Notes: generated by a model from the letters alone, not told the origin. A stretch of DNA of 64,000 nt from Parashewanella hymeniacidonis (GCF_016900895.1 NZ_JAFEUN010000001.1:60124-124123); one strand, 5' to 3'; counted from the stretch's first letter, positions 10,652-20,741 are shown. Made by a program: numbers and translations.

Positions 10652-10682
10652 GCTGGATTCCTGCCTACGCAGGAATAACTGC
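10652..10682. repeat. REP-like palindrome
   Basis: The stretch GATTCCTGCCTACGCAGGAA forms a short stem (TTCCTGC/GCAGGAA) in the gap between the miaB stop and the phoH start. I recall similar short palindromes as dispersed repeats in related genomes, but only one copy is seen here, so the repeat status rests on general knowledge. Confidence 0.45.
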
Positions 10683-10710
10683 ATAAAAATCGATATTAAC
10701 AATATTGGTT

Positions 10711-10740
10711 AAAAAAGGGCAGCTTAAAAGCTACCCTTAA
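10711..10740 (-). terminator. Rho-independent terminator after miaB
   Basis: On the reverse strand AAGGGTAGCTTTTAAGCTGC continues into CCTT and a run of six T. The stem is AAGGGTAGCTT/AAGCTGCCCTT with one mismatch. It begins about 25 bp past the miaB stop. Confidence 0.85.
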
Positions 10741-10764
10741 ATACAATTTAATTATAACTGATTT

Positions 10765-12189
10765 TTATGGAGTAAAGGTACCTACACCCAAATCATCTTC
10801 AGTTTTATGTTTAGCAACAATATCTTCTGGACGAAGATTGCGACGTAGATCCATTTCATCTTCGCCGCGAATAAATTTACCGCGTAATGAGTTGGTATAT
10901 ACATCAACAATTTCAACATCGACAAACTGGCCAATGTGTTTATGTTGACCTTCAAAGTTTACAACGCGGCTGTTCTCGGTACGACCACGAAGTTCCATAG
11001 GATTTTTAACTGAAGGACCTTCAACCAAAATGCGCTGAACAGTACCGACCATATGACGACTGTAACGCATCGCATATTGAGTAATTTGGTGCTGCAATCT
11101 TGCTAGACGCTCTTTTTTCTCAGCCAATGGCACTTCATCTGGTAAATCAGAAGCCGGAGTGCCTGGGCGGGCGCTGTAAATGAAGCTGAAACTGTGATCG
11201 AATTCGATATCAGTAATTAACTTCATCGTGTCTTCGAAGTCTTGTGCAGTTTCGCCAGGGAAGCCCACAATAAAATCAGAGCTGATTAAAATGCCAGGGC
11301 GGGCTTTTCGTAAGCGGCGAATAATCGACTTATACTCCAGTGCCATGTGGCCACGTTTCATTGCCGTTAAAATACGATCCGAACCGGTTTGTACTGGTAA
11401 GTGTAAAAAGCTAACAAGTTCAGGCGTATCTTCATAAACATCAATGATGTCTTGTGTAAACTCAATCGGGTGGCTTGTGGTAAAACGCAGACGGTCGATA
11501 CCATCAATTGCTGCCACATAGCGGAGTAACTCTGCAAAGGTGCATATGTCACCTTCGAACGTTTCACCACGATAAGCATTTACATTTTGACCCAGTAAGT
11601 TAACTTCACGTACGCCTTGCTCAGCCAATTGCGCAACCTCAAGAATGACATCATCTAAAGGACGACTGACTTCTTCACCACGTGTATATGGTACTACGCA
11701 GAATGAGCAATACTTACTACAGCCTTCCATAATAGAAACGAAAGCCGTTGGCCCGTCAGCACGAGGCTCTGGCAGACGGTCAAATTTTTCGATTTCAGGG
11801 AAACTAACGTCAATAACGGCTTTTTCACCTTTCTTCACCTGGTCAACCATTTCTGGTAGGCGGTGCAAGGTTTGTGGGCCAAAGATCAAGTCTACAAAAT
11901 GTGCTCGTTCTTTGATGTGTTTGCCTTCTTGTGTAGCAACACAACCACCAACTCCAATAATTAAATCAGGTTTTTTATCTTTTAAGGTTTTCCAGCGACC
12001 GAGCTGATGGAACACCTTTTCCTGCGCTTTTTCACGAATTGAGCAGGTATTAAGTAGCAGCACGTCTGCTTCTTCAGCTTCATCTGTTAAGGTGTAACCC
12101 TCATACTCGTCCATTAAGTCGGCCATCTTTGAAGAGTCATACTCATTCATTTGACAGCCCCAGGTTTTGATGTGAAGTTTTTTACTCAT
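10765..12189 (-). CDS. miaB: tRNA-2-methylthio-N6-dimethylallyladenosine synthase
   Basis: A 474-residue radical-SAM methylthiotransferase modifying A37 of tRNAs reading UNN codons. The N-terminal MTTase domain supplies three cluster-binding cysteines ([34 protein letters not shown]). The radical-SAM motif is [15 protein letters not shown] near residue 157, and a TRAM RNA-binding domain is at the C-terminus. It is transcribed away from ggt and the small membrane protein gene, and ends in the hairpin at 10711. Confidence 0.97.
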   Translation of the reverse strand: MSKKLHIKTWGCQMNEYDSSKMADLMDEYEGYTLTDEAEEADVLLLNTCSIREKAQEKVFHQLGRWKTLKDKKPDLIIGVGGCVATQEGKHIKERAHFVDLIFGPQTLHRLPEMVDQVKKGEKAVIDVSFPEIEKFDRLPEPRADGPTAFVSIMEGCSKYCSFCVVPYTRGEEVSRPLDDVILEVAQLAEQGVREVNLLGQNVNAYRGETFEGDICTFAELLRYVAAIDGIDRLRFTTSHPIEFTQDIIDVYEDTPELVSFLHLPVQTGSDRILTAMKRGHMALEYKSIIRRLRKARPGILISSDFIVGFPGETAQDFEDTMKLITDIEFDHSFSFIYSARPGTPASDLPDEVPLAEKKERLARLQHQITQYAMRYSRHMVGTVQRILVEGPSVKNPMELRGRTENSRVVNFEGQHKHIGQFVDVEIVDVYTNSLRGKFIRGEDEMDLRRNLRPEDIVAKHKTEDDLGVGTFTP

Positions 12190-12351
12190 CAGTTTGGTTC
12201 ACTCTGTACCGCTTGGATAAAAAATAGCGGAATATTCTAACCTTAGAAAGTCTGTCTTACTAGCATTTGTGCGCATTGAAGTGTGATTTGTTCAGCAAAA
12301 GCTTTTTCACGTATTTTTTGTGTGGATTAAATTTCAATAAGTTAGTAATGG

Positions 12352-12603
12352 CTAAAACGCAAAATACATCACGGCAGCAGATATTAAGATGAAGTAGGGA
12401 ATAGGGGATTGCCAAACTTTAATCCCTAATTGTGCCTTTTCTATAATCGCTGCTTTAACATCATAGTCTGTCGGGAAAAGAAAAAATAAGGTTATCAGTG
12501 CACAGGTTAGTGCAATAAGTCCTAAATGATATTGAGTGAGAATTGCGCTTGCAAACGAAGCGATAATAACTAAAGCTAATAATGCTTTAAATACTTGTTT
12601 CAT
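12352..12603 (-). CDS. Small inner-membrane protein, unknown function
   Basis: An 83-residue, strongly hydrophobic protein with about three membrane segments (LLALVIIASFASAIL; LGLIALTCALITLFFLF; IPYFILISAAVMYFAF). The frame could be extended to 12672, but the extension is Cys/Asn-rich and would overlap the ggt start, so I prefer the ATG at 12603. It is divergent from ggt with about 75 bp between starts. I do not recognise the family. Confidence 0.55.
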   Translation of the reverse strand: MKQVFKALLALVIIASFASAILTQYHLGLIALTCALITLFFLFPTDYDVKAAIIEKAQLGIKVWQSPIPYFILISAAVMYFAF

Positions 12604-12677
12604 AACTTCTAAATCTTTCTGTTTAACGTCTAATGTGTTATTAAATGTGCAATAAGAACAAAAAAAGAGCAATTGGA

Positions 12678-14414
12678 ATGTCGCATATTGTCAGTAAAAA
12701 GTTAGCTTTAGGTTTCTCAGTTTTAGGTCTCACAATGTCCATGGTTAATGCAGCCCCCGATAGAGTTACAGGTAAAAACTTTGCTACTCGCTCTGAGGTC
12801 ATTGCTCAATATGGCATGGTTGCGACCAGTCAGCCTTTAGCTTCTCAAGTTGGTATTGATATTTTAAAGCAAGGAGGTAATGCCATAGATGCAGCCATTG
12901 CTGCTAATGCTGCTTTAGGCCTAATGGAACCTACAGGTAATGGGATCGGTGGCGACTTGTTTGCCATTGTTTGGCATGCGAAATCAAAAAAACTGTACGG
13001 CTTAAATGCCAGTGGCCGATCGCCACAGTCGTTAAACTACGCCAAGTTACAACAAGAGCTAAAAAATCAAAATTTATCGTCAATTCCACCTTATGGGATG
13101 TTGCCAATATCGGTTCCGGGAACGGTAGATGGTTGGTTTGAGCTGCATAATAAATTTGGTGGAATGCCAATGCAGAAAGTTCTTCAACCTGCTATTGATT
13201 ACGCCAACAAGGGGTTTCCTGTCAGTGAGTTAATTGCCTATTATTGGAATCGAAGCGTACCTAAACTTGCCCCTCAGGTGGGGGACTTCTCAAAAACATT
13301 CACAATAGCGGGCAAGGCGCCCGAAAAAGGGCAAATTTTTAAAAATCCAGACCTTGCTAATACTCTGTCTTTAATTGCAAAACATGGACGAGATGCGTTT
13401 TACAAAGGTGAAATTGCTAAAACTATCGATACGTTTATGAAGGACAATGGTGGTTATCTTAGCTATCAAGATTTGGCTTCTCATACGTCAACTTGGGTAG
13501 AGCCGTTATCCACTAATTACCGTGGTTACGATGTATTTGAATTGCCACCAAACGGTCAGGGTATTGCTGTGCTGCAAATGCTCAATATGCTGGAACAATA
13601 TGATTTAGCTTCATTAGGTTTTGGAACTGAAGAAACTCTGCATTTAATGACTGAAGTTAAGAAGCTAGTTTTTGAAGATAGAGCTAAATTTTATGTTGAC
13701 CCTGACTTTTACGATATTCCACTTAAAGGCTTTGTCAGTAAACGATATGCGAAAATGCGTAATGAATTGATTGATAAAAAAGCGGCCAAACGAGTTGATG
13801 TCGGAAACCCTGCACTTTATCAAGGGGACACTATTTATCTCACTACAGCCGATAAAGAAGGCAATATGGTGTCGCTCATTCAAAGTAATTATCGAGGCAT
13901 GGGATCTGGTGTTGTTGTGCCCGGTACAGGCTTTGTATTTCAAGACCGTGGTCAATTGTTTTCTATGGATAAAACACACGCTAATGTTTATGAAGCAAAC
14001 AAACGGCCATTTCATACCATTATTCCTGCGTTTGTTCTAAAAGACGGGAAACCGTTTATGAGTTTTGGTCTTATGGGTGGTGCAATGCAACCGCAGGGGC
14101 ATGTTCAGGTTCTCACAAATATCATCGATTTTGGCATGAATCTACAAGAAGCTGGAGATGCGCCACGATGGCAACATTATGGCTCTACAGAACCAACAGA
14201 AGCAAATGGAACAACGTTAACTGATGGTGGTGAACTCATGCTTGAAACCGGTGTTCCTTATGAAACCATTCGTGAGTTAATAAAGCGGGGCCATAAAATT
14301 GGTTTTGATGTCGGTGGTTATGGTGGCTTTCAAGCCATTATGTGGGATGAAGACAATCAAGTTTATATTGGCGCTTCTGAGTCTCGTAAAGATGGGCAAG
14401 CAGTAGGTTACTAA
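12678..14414 (+). CDS. ggt: Gamma-glutamyltransferase (glutathione hydrolase) family protein
   Basis: An N-terminal-nucleophile hydrolase made as a proenzyme, exported and autocleaved. From the ATG at 12678 there is a clear signal peptide (KKLALGFSVLGLTMSMVNA then APDR), which is why I reject the upstream ATG at 12645. The cleavage-site Thr, the future nucleophile, lies in GDTIYLTTADKEGNMVSLIQ; the large-subunit motif GNGIGGDLFAIVW and the small-subunit glycine loop GGAMQPQGHVQ are present. Having DTIYLT rather than the TTH(Y/L)S seen in classical GGT resembles the YwrD-type branch, so substrate preference may differ from glutathione. Monocistronic by context. Confidence 0.9.
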   Translation: MSHIVSKKLALGFSVLGLTMSMVNAAPDRVTGKNFATRSEVIAQYGMVATSQPLASQVGIDILKQGGNAIDAAIAANAALGLMEPTGNGIGGDLFAIVWHAKSKKLYGLNASGRSPQSLNYAKLQQELKNQNLSSIPPYGMLPISVPGTVDGWFELHNKFGGMPMQKVLQPAIDYANKGFPVSELIAYYWNRSVPKLAPQVGDFSKTFTIAGKAPEKGQIFKNPDLANTLSLIAKHGRDAFYKGEIAKTIDTFMKDNGGYLSYQDLASHTSTWVEPLSTNYRGYDVFELPPNGQGIAVLQMLNMLEQYDLASLGFGTEETLHLMTEVKKLVFEDRAKFYVDPDFYDIPLKGFVSKRYAKMRNELIDKKAAKRVDVGNPALYQGDTIYLTTADKEGNMVSLIQSNYRGMGSGVVVPGTGFVFQDRGQLFSMDKTHANVYEANKRPFHTIIPAFVLKDGKPFMSFGLMGGAMQPQGHVQVLTNIIDFGMNLQEAGDAPRWQHYGSTEPTEANGTTLTDGGELMLETGVPYETIRELIKRGHKIGFDVGGYGGFQAIMWDEDNQVYIGASESRKDGQAVGY

Positions 14415-14423
14415 TCAGTACTT

Positions 14424-15176
14424 TTACCTATTTTGAAAGGCTAGTATTGTTTCTTTTAGCCTTTCTGACTGTTTTTGGCGTTTTATTTCGTTAGCCCTTA
14501 CTCCAATGTGTGAATTACCGGTCATTGTTGATAAAGCGTTAAGCCTTTCTGCTGCTTTGTGGGCTTCTTGCTCTTGAAAGTATTTTACAGCTCTTGCTTT
14601 CGATTCTTGACTAGGCTTTGGAGGGGCTTCCTTTGTTTGGGGCGTCGGATGCTTTATCAAATAGTTGATGGTTTGCAGTTCTAAATATTTATACCCATGA
14701 TACCTGAAGATGCTCGATTTCAGCGAGAATGCACAGCTTGTTAATCAAGGTGACAGTGTGCGGCAATAGTGAGCTATTGTTAGCACTGGCAACACAGAGT
14801 AACACGCTGTACAACTCGCACTTCGTGGACTTCTCAGCACCAATTCTTCTTTGTTACATTAGCTCGAAAGAATCCCGATATTCCTTCGCTAATGCGCCTC
14901 AAAGAATTGGCGCTGAGAAAGTCCTGAAACATGCATCTTCAGGTATCATGGGTATAGATCCATCAAACTCTCCTTTAGGGAGGTTTGAATCAGCACTTAA
15001 AAAAATGATCCTTCAGAAACTAATGCTAAAACTCTATATGCTTTTTCTCCTTCTTGAAAAATGACGGGAAAACCACTTTCTGTAGCTTTTGCTTGCATTT
15101 GTTTAAAGTCTTCAGGTTTCAAAGATGATGGAAGCCCATTTTTAACTATGCACGGAATCTTTAATGGATTAGACAT
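14424..15176 (-). pseudogene. Disrupted gene for an unknown protein (frameshift plus mobile-element insertion)
   Basis: Two reverse-strand frames belong together. The upstream one starts MSNPLKIPCIVKNGLPSSLK (ATG at 15176; a GTG at 15218 is also in frame) and stops at 14997 after ...VSEGSFF. The downstream one, ending ...LKETILAFQNR at 14424, is cut by a 263-bp inverted-repeat element at 14692-14954. Removing the element and one TA copy, and adding one base in the T-run at the TAA stop (14998-15006), joins them as ...SEGSFF-LSADSNLPKGEF-DGSKYLEL... into one polar, charged protein of about 160 residues with a Pro/Lys-rich middle. The function is not recognised. The T-run reads TTTTTTTAAG, so ribosomal slippage rather than mutation is formally possible, but the insertion argues for decay. 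Confidence 0.65.
14692..14954 (-). mobile_element. Inverted-repeat element family A, copy 1 (263 bp)
   Basis: Non-autonomous element with terminal inverted repeats beginning TACCCATGATACCTGAAG and flanked by TA on both sides (14690-14691 and 14955-14956), as expected for Tc1/mariner/IS630-type target duplication. The interior contains a hairpin built from CGCCAATTCTT and its complement and a second one around CAATAG/CTATTG. It lies inside a decayed gene, in the orientation opposite to the copies at 45132 and 57400. No transposase is encoded. Confidence 0.88.
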
Positions 15177-15290
15177 TACTTTTTTTGAATGCTGTGGGTT
15201 TACAAGGGATTTCAACACAAACCAATAAAGTTTAATAATTAATTTATGTTAATATAGAGTGGTTAAGCAATAGGCATTTAAAGGTTTCTT

Positions 15291-16484
15291 GTGAGCGATT
15301 CATTTAAGTTTAAATTCAGTGATGCAGTAGTTGTTGGTGGTGGTATGGTCGGTGCCGCAACTGCACTAGGTTTAGCCCAGTTAGGTTTGACGGTAACGGT
15401 TTTAGAACACCAGCAACCTAACCCTTATGATGACTCTGCGCCGCTTGATGTTCGGGTTTCTGCAATCAGTGTAGCTTCAGAAACATTATTGGAACGTCTG
15501 GGAGCTTGGCAAAATATTACTGCAATGCGTAATGCGCCATATTTAGGGTTAGAAACTTGGGAATTAGAAGGTTTTATAACTCAGTTTTCTCATCAGCAGC
15601 TCGATATTCCACACCTTGGGCATATTATTGAAAACCGTAATGTGCAGCTTGGCATTTGGCAAGCGTTGAAAGCTCATGAAAAAGTCACAGTGATTTGTCC
15701 TGCGAGCATAATTAACTATTCACGTATTAATGAGCAAACCCTTTCTATTACTCTAAAATCGGGTGAAGTTTTTCATACCAACTTATTAATTGGTTGTGAC
15801 GGTGCAAATTCAAAAGTCAGAGATTGGGCTGGGATTGGGATTACTGGTTGGGACTATAAACAGTCAGCCATGCTCGTCAATATTGAAACACAAGTGCCGC
15901 AACAAGATGTGACTTGGCAACAATTTACTCCTAGTGGTCCTCGCAGTTTACTGCCTCTCCCTGGTAATCATGCTTCACTGGTTTGGTACGATTCCCCCAA
16001 AGTTATTGCACAATTAATGCAACTGAACTCGGTTCAGCTTGCAGAGCAAATTCGTCAGCACTTTCCAAGCAGATTAGACCCTCATTTTACTGTATTAGAC
16101 AAAGGTGCATTTCCTTTAACCCGCCGCCATGCTAATGAATACTATAAGGATAATGTCGTAATCCTAGGTGATGCAGCACACACCATTAATCCGCTAGCGG
16201 GACAGGGGGTGAATCTTGGATTTAAAGATGTCGATGCTTTAATAACCTCAATATCTGAGGCGTTGGGAAGCAATCAAACTTGGTTTAGTAAAGAAGTCTT
16301 GCAGAGTTATCAAAAAGTAAGATACAGAGATAACTTGTTGATGCAAACCGGGATGGACGTATTTTATAAAAGTTTCAGTAATGATCTTACACCGGTAAAA
16401 GCAATAAGGAGTCTAGCGTTAAAAGTCGCTAACATTGATTCTCCGATTAAGAAGCAAGTACTTAAATATGCGCTAGGGCTGTAA
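15291..16484 (+). CDS. ubiF: FAD-dependent ubiquinone-biosynthesis hydroxylase UbiF-like
   Basis: A 397-residue flavoprotein monooxygenase of the UbiH/UbiF/UbiI family hydroxylating the ubiquinone ring at the membrane. It has the N-terminal FAD motif VVGGGMVGAATALGLAQLG, the middle DG motif LLIGCDGANSKVRDW, and the C-terminal FAD motif GDAAHTINPLAGQGVNLGF. The GTG start at 15291 follows AAAGG at a good distance. I choose UbiF over its paralogs because in E. coli ubiF lies between miaB and the metT tRNA operon, the same neighbourhood as here; the paralogs cannot be separated with certainty by eye. Confidence 0.85.
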   Translation: MSDSFKFKFSDAVVVGGGMVGAATALGLAQLGLTVTVLEHQQPNPYDDSAPLDVRVSAISVASETLLERLGAWQNITAMRNAPYLGLETWELEGFITQFSHQQLDIPHLGHIIENRNVQLGIWQALKAHEKVTVICPASIINYSRINEQTLSITLKSGEVFHTNLLIGCDGANSKVRDWAGIGITGWDYKQSAMLVNIETQVPQQDVTWQQFTPSGPRSLLPLPGNHASLVWYDSPKVIAQLMQLNSVQLAEQIRQHFPSRLDPHFTVLDKGAFPLTRRHANEYYKDNVVILGDAAHTINPLAGQGVNLGFKDVDALITSISEALGSNQTWFSKEVLQSYQKVRYRDNLLMQTGMDVFYKSFSNDLTPVKAIRSLALKVANIDSPIKKQVLKYALGL

Positions 16485-16859
16485 TTGAAGCGCTATTTTT
16501 GTCTTTCTAAGGCGTGTTTGAGTGTCCAACCAAGAGTGCTTTTCTTCAAAAGATTTAAATTCAGGCGCATTGATAAGGCTACGGTTAAACCTTCGAGGTT
16601 CTGTAACTTGGTATCTTTCACCCACATTGAGTGACGTGAAACTGCGTGAGGCCATCTTGATTTTTCAGTAATATATAATTCAAGCGCATAGTTTGTTCCT
16701 TTTCCAAACTTAGGAAAAAACTCGACTCTTTTTTATCACCAAGACTAGTCTTGCTTTGAGGTCTGAAGTTTCGTTGTCTGGTAATAAAAGTTGTTCTGGG
16801 TTAGTGGGCGATTGTTCGTAGAGACAAGCTGTATAGGCCTTTAGAGTATCAAGTGACAT
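16473..16859 (-). pseudogene. Probable decayed small gene
   Basis: A reverse-strand frame starts MSLDTLKAYTACLYEQSP at 16859 and stops at 16710 after ...LVLVIKKSRVFS. With one base fewer in the T-run just before the stop, the frame continues as FPKFGKGTNYALELYITEK. A separate 60-residue frame (ending ...TRLRKTKIALQLQP at 16473) follows in the third register and looks equally protein-like. This pattern fits a gene of about 125 residues with two frameshifts. The last 12 bases overlap the end of ubiF. No family is recognised, and two unrelated small genes remain possible. Confidence 0.35.
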
Positions 16860-17037
16860 GTCTGTTATTTTTACGAAACTATAGTGCTTTTAGTCTATCA
16901 TTTGCAGGTTTAACGTAAGTTTATTCAACATTATTCTCTCATTAATTTTATTTAAGCTTCTTATTATTTTTGACTCTAATATCTTGAGTGTTAAAATTCG
17001 TCGATTTATTTGATAGGTAAGATGACAAAGGGTAGGA

Positions 17038-17625
17038 ATGAGCGACATTAAATTAATTGTCGGTTTAGCAAATCCAGGGACTGAATATGCCAAGACTCGT
17101 CATAATGCAGGTGAATGGTATGTGCGAGAGTTAGCTCGAATTAGCGGAGCTAATTTAGCGATGGAGAGTAAGTATTTTGGATTAACGGCTAGAGCAACAT
17201 TGCACGGTAAAGATGTGCGCTTGTTGATCCCTACTACTTATATGAACTTAAGCGGCAAAGCCGTTGGAGCTTTAGCCAATTTTTATAAAATTGAGCCTGA
17301 GCAAATTCTTGTCGCTCACGATGAGTTAGACATGCCTCCTGGTGTAGCGAAATTCAAGCTCGGTGGAGGCCATGGTGGGCACAATGGCTTAAAAGACATT
17401 ATTGCCAAACTTGCCAATAATAAGAATTTCTATCGACTAAGAATCGGTATTGGGCATCCTGGGCATAAGAATCTAGTGAGCAATTATGTGTTGAGTAAAG
17501 CCAGCCCAACTGATCAGGAACTTATGGATGCTACAGTCGATGAAGCTGTGCGTTCGACTGAAGTCTGGTTCAAGCAAGATTTAACAGTAGCTATGCAAAG
17601 ATTACATTCTTTCAAAGCTGAGTAA
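17038..17625 (+). CDS. pth: Peptidyl-tRNA hydrolase
   Basis: A 195-residue cytoplasmic esterase recycling peptidyl-tRNA that drops off ribosomes. The N-terminal signature [21 protein letters not shown] contains the catalytic His, and [21 protein letters not shown] and [13 protein letters not shown] are the conserved substrate-site segments. The ATG follows GGGTAGGA. It is immediately upstream of ychF (84 bp gap), the common pair. Confidence 0.97.
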   Translation: MSDIKLIVGLANPGTEYAKTRHNAGEWYVRELARISGANLAMESKYFGLTARATLHGKDVRLLIPTTYMNLSGKAVGALANFYKIEPEQILVAHDELDMPPGVAKFKLGGGHGGHNGLKDIIAKLANNKNFYRLRIGIGHPGHKNLVSNYVLSKASPTDQELMDATVDEAVRSTEVWFKQDLTVAMQRLHSFKAE

Positions 17626-17709
17626 TTTTAAAGAACATTTATACTTGTCATTTCTGTATAAGCAGGCTTGGCAAAAGAAAGCTAGTGAACATATAAAGGT
17701 AAAAAAACT

Positions 17710-18801
17710 ATGGGATTTAAGTGCGGTATTGTCGGCCTTCCTAACGTGGGTAAGTCCACACTATTTAATGCATTGACTAAAGCAGGCATCGAAGCGGCTA
17801 ACTTCCCGTTTTGTACAATTGAGCCAAATACAGGTGTTGTTCCAGTACCTGATACACGTCTAAATGTATTAGCAGAAATTGTAAATCCACAAAAAGTGCT
17901 TCCTACTACTATGGAGTTTGTGGACATTGCGGGCTTGGTTGCTGGTGCATCAAAAGGTGAAGGTCTGGGGAACAAATTCCTAGCAAACATTCGCGAAACA
18001 GACGCTATCGGTCATGTGGTTCGTTGTTTTGAAGATGAAAACATTGTTCACGTTGCTAATAAAGTTGATCCTGCTGGAGATATTGAGGTTATCAATACTG
18101 AGTTAGCGCTTGCTGATTTAGATAGCTTAGAGCGTGCAGTTACTCGTCAAGCGAAAAAAGCCAAAGGCGGTGACAATGACGCTAAGTTTGAACTCACTGT
18201 TTTAGAAAAAATGCGCCCGATTCTTGATGAAGGCGAAATGCTACGTTCATTAGAACTCACAAAAGAAGAGTTAGAGGCAGTTAAATACCTAAACTTTTTA
18301 ACATTAAAGCCTACTATGTATATCGCAAACGTTGCTGATGATGGTTTTGAAAATAACCCTCATTTAGATGCTGTTCGTGAAATTGCTGAAGGTGAAAATG
18401 CTGTCGTGGTTGCTGTATGTGCAGCAATTGAGTCTGAGCTGGCAGAGATGGATTTAGAAGAGCAGCAAGAGTTCTTAGCTGAACTTGGTCTAGAAGAACC
18501 TGGATTAGATCGCGTTATCCGTGCTGGCTACGAATTATTGAATTTACAAACTTACTTTACCGCCGGTGTGAAAGAAGTACGCGCTTGGACTGTTTCGGTT
18601 GGTGCAAGTGCTCCGCAAGCCGCTGGTGTGATCCATACTGATTTCGAAAAAGGCTTTATTCGTGCTCAAGTCGTTTCATATGATGACTTTGTAGAGTTTA
18701 AAGGTGAGAATGGCGCTAAGGATGCAGGTAAGTTACGTGTAGAAGGTAAAACTTACGAAGTTAAAGACGGTGATGTAATGCACTTCTTATTTAACGTTTA
18801 A
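17710..18801 (+). CDS. ychF: Redox-regulated ATPase YchF
   Basis: A 363-residue Obg-family P-loop protein that prefers ATP; it binds ribosomes and influences start-codon choice and oxidative-stress response. G1 is [14 protein letters not shown], switch/G3 is [20 protein letters not shown], and a TGS domain ends the protein ([20 protein letters not shown]). It follows pth in the same direction and precedes the tRNA array. Confidence 0.97.
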   Translation: MGFKCGIVGLPNVGKSTLFNALTKAGIEAANFPFCTIEPNTGVVPVPDTRLNVLAEIVNPQKVLPTTMEFVDIAGLVAGASKGEGLGNKFLANIRETDAIGHVVRCFEDENIVHVANKVDPAGDIEVINTELALADLDSLERAVTRQAKKAKGGDNDAKFELTVLEKMRPILDEGEMLRSLELTKEELEAVKYLNFLTLKPTMYIANVADDGFENNPHLDAVREIAEGENAVVVAVCAAIESELAEMDLEEQQEFLAELGLEEPGLDRVIRAGYELLNLQTYFTAGVKEVRAWTVSVGASAPQAAGVIHTDFEKGFIRAQVVSYDDFVEFKGENGAKDAGKLRVEGKTYEVKDGDVMHFLFNV

Positions 18802-18900
18802 TTTTCAAGCGTTACAAATCGTAATTGATACGATTTTTACTTGGCTTGCTGAAATCCTAACCGCTTGAGAGCAGCAAGCCGAAATTTACGAAAAAAGCGG

Positions 18901-18929
18901 TTGACCTTAATAAGGCGAATAAGCATAAT
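18901..18929 (+). promoter_or_regulatory. Stable-RNA promoter for the tRNA array
   Basis: TTGACC and CATAAT are separated by 17 bp, followed directly by a G+C-rich discriminator (ACGCCCCG), the type associated with stringent control. The first tRNA begins 33 bp past the -10 box, leaving a short leader that contains CCCGACGACGGG, a small hairpin. Confidence 0.85.
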
Positions 18930-18961
18930 ACGCCCCGTTCCCGACGACGGGACACTGTAGT

Positions 18962-19038
18962 GGCTATGTAGCTCAGCTGGTTAGAGCACAGCACTCATAA
19001 TGCTGGGGTCGCAGGTTCAAGTCCCGCCATAGCTACCA
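18962..19038 (+). tRNA. tRNA-Met (CAT), elongator type
   Basis: A 77-nt cloverleaf starting GGCTATGTAGCTCAGCTGG with anticodon loop CTCATAA, T-arm GGTTCAAGTCC and encoded CCA. It resembles E. coli metT/metU rather than initiator tRNA. First gene of the eight-tRNA array; an identical copy lies at 19376. Confidence 0.97.
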
Positions 19039-19071
19039 TCTTCTCTAAGATGTAAAACATAGAGGCTCCGT

Positions 19072-19156
<85 letters not shown>

Positions 19157-19194
19157 TTGACTTATTTAGATAAGTCAATAAGATTATTTAAGAT

Positions 19195-19269
19195 TGGGAT
19201 ATCGCCAAGCGGTAAGGCACCGGGTTTTGATCTCGGCATTCCCAGGTTCGAATCCTGGTATCCCAGCCA
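19195..19269 (+). tRNA. tRNA-Gln (TTG)
   Basis: A 75-nt tRNA starting TGGGATATCGCCAAGCGG, anticodon loop TTTTGAT, encoded CCA. The unpaired-looking first T and the D-arm are typical of tRNA-Gln. Three identical copies are in the array. Confidence 0.97.
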
Positions 19270-19298
19270 TCTTACTAATCTTGTGTCAATATGACGAT

Positions 19299-19373
19299 TG
19301 GGATATCGCCAAGCGGTAAGGCACCGGGTTTTGATCTCGGCATTCCCAGGTTCGAATCCTGGTATCCCAGCCA
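19299..19373 (+). tRNA. tRNA-Gln (TTG), second copy
   Basis: Identical in sequence to the copy at 19195 and only 29 bp after it. Anticodon TTG; encoded CCA. Confidence 0.97.
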
Positions 19374-19375
19374 TT

Positions 19376-19452
19376 GGCTATGTAGCTCAGCTGGTTAGAG
19401 CACAGCACTCATAATGCTGGGGTCGCAGGTTCAAGTCCCGCCATAGCTACCA
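19376..19452 (+). tRNA. tRNA-Met (CAT), second copy
   Basis: Identical to 18962-19038 and separated from the preceding tRNA-Gln by only 2 bp, so processing must start from one shared precursor. Confidence 0.97.
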
Positions 19453-19497
19453 TCTATTCTTTTCAAAAAGAGTGAGATGTAAAACTAAATACTCCGT

Positions 19498-19582
<85 letters not shown>

Positions 19583-19621
19583 TTTTTTAAGTCTTATACT
19601 TAAAAAATACAAAATTAAGAT

Positions 19622-19696
19622 TGGGATATCGCCAAGCGGTAAGGCACCGGGTTTTGATCTCGGCATTCCCAGGTTCGAATCCTGGTATCCCAGCCA
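19622..19696 (+). tRNA. tRNA-Gln (TTG), third copy
   Basis: Identical to the other two tRNA-Gln genes. No tRNA-Gln (CTG) is present in the array, so CAG codons are read by wobble or by a gene elsewhere. Confidence 0.97.
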
Positions 19697-19770
19697 TTTT
19701 AATTTAGTTAATCTCTATTGATTAACGATAAAATCAGTTTGTAACTTCTGTAAAAAGTTAGTTTGTCTAT

Positions 19771-19855
<85 letters not shown>

Positions 19856-20072
19856 TCTTTTAAGTCTTATGTTCATAAGCACATTCAATAAACATATCTC
19901 AAAAACGTTACCTTCAACTAATATTCAGTTTATTTAAGCTACAATTTTAGTATCTTCGAATTGAATCAATATCTTATGCCGTTCAAGCTGCTCAATGTTG
20001 TGCATTGTATTGCAGTGATGGTATAGCGAATGTTCAATTTATACCTGAGTTGATTGATACGAGTGGTATTTT

Positions 20073-20741
20073 ATGGCTGATCCAACGAACAAAGCTGCTG
20101 TTGAGGCTGGACAAGCAGTTTATACGAAACGACTCCTTTCTATTTACGATATCCTTGTTCTGGGTCTGTCTAATTCATTTGTGTGGAATTGTTCGACAAA
20201 AAAGCTAAGGAAAGTATTTGAAGATAATGCCAGTCTCAATCATTTAGACGTCGGTGTTGGAACAGGTTATTACCCAGACAAATGCCTGGATGATAGCGAA
20301 AGAAGGCTCGCCTTGTTTGATCTAAATGATAATAGTCTCAGTGAAAGTGCATCTCGAAATCAAAGGTTTAGCCCTGAAGTGTACAAAGGCAACGTATTTG
20401 AACCATTAAAACTCAGTTGTGAAAAATTTGACTCGATCAGTTTGAATTATCTGTTGCATTGCTTACCCGGAGACATGAAAGATAAAGCCAAGGTATTTAA
20501 AAACCTTGCTCAGTGGCTAAATGAAGATGGTGTACTTTTTGGAAGTACTATTCTTGGAAAAGGCTATGAAAAAGGATTCAGCGCACGTGTACTAATGGAT
20601 TTTTATAATCGAAAAGGCGTTTTTGATAACCTAGAAGATGATGTTGAAGGGCTTGAAAATGCTTTAAAGCAAAGCTTTAAGGATGTTGAAATAGAAGTTG
20701 AGAACTGTGTAGCGATTTTTATTGCAAGAGAGAAGAAATAA
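20073..20741 (+). CDS. Class I SAM-dependent methyltransferase
   Basis: A 222-residue soluble Rossmann-fold methyltransferase. Motif I (SAM binding) is LNHLDVGVGTGYYP near residue 57, the acidic motif II is RLALFDLNDNSL, and FDSISLNYLLHCLPGDM is the motif IV/V region. The substrate cannot be told; the small-molecule methyltransferase fold and stand-alone setting do not narrow it. It is convergent with a TetR-type gene 30 bp away, which may or may not regulate it. The start at 20073 is the only ATG compatible with the full fold; its ribosome site is weak. Confidence 0.8.
   Translation: MADPTNKAAVEAGQAVYTKRLLSIYDILVLGLSNSFVWNCSTKKLRKVFEDNASLNHLDVGVGTGYYPDKCLDDSERRLALFDLNDNSLSESASRNQRFSPEVYKGNVFEPLKLSCEKFDSISLNYLLHCLPGDMKDKAKVFKNLAQWLNEDGVLFGSTILGKGYEKGFSARVLMDFYNRKGVFDNLEDDVEGLENALKQSFKDVEIEVENCVAIFIAREKK

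Noticed and set aside
14729..14953. An open frame of about 75-110 residues inside element A, also open in the copy at 45132
   Set aside because: The same frame is closed by a stop in the third copy (57400-57661), it has no ribosome site, and it crosses the internal hairpins. It follows from element conservation, not from a protein.
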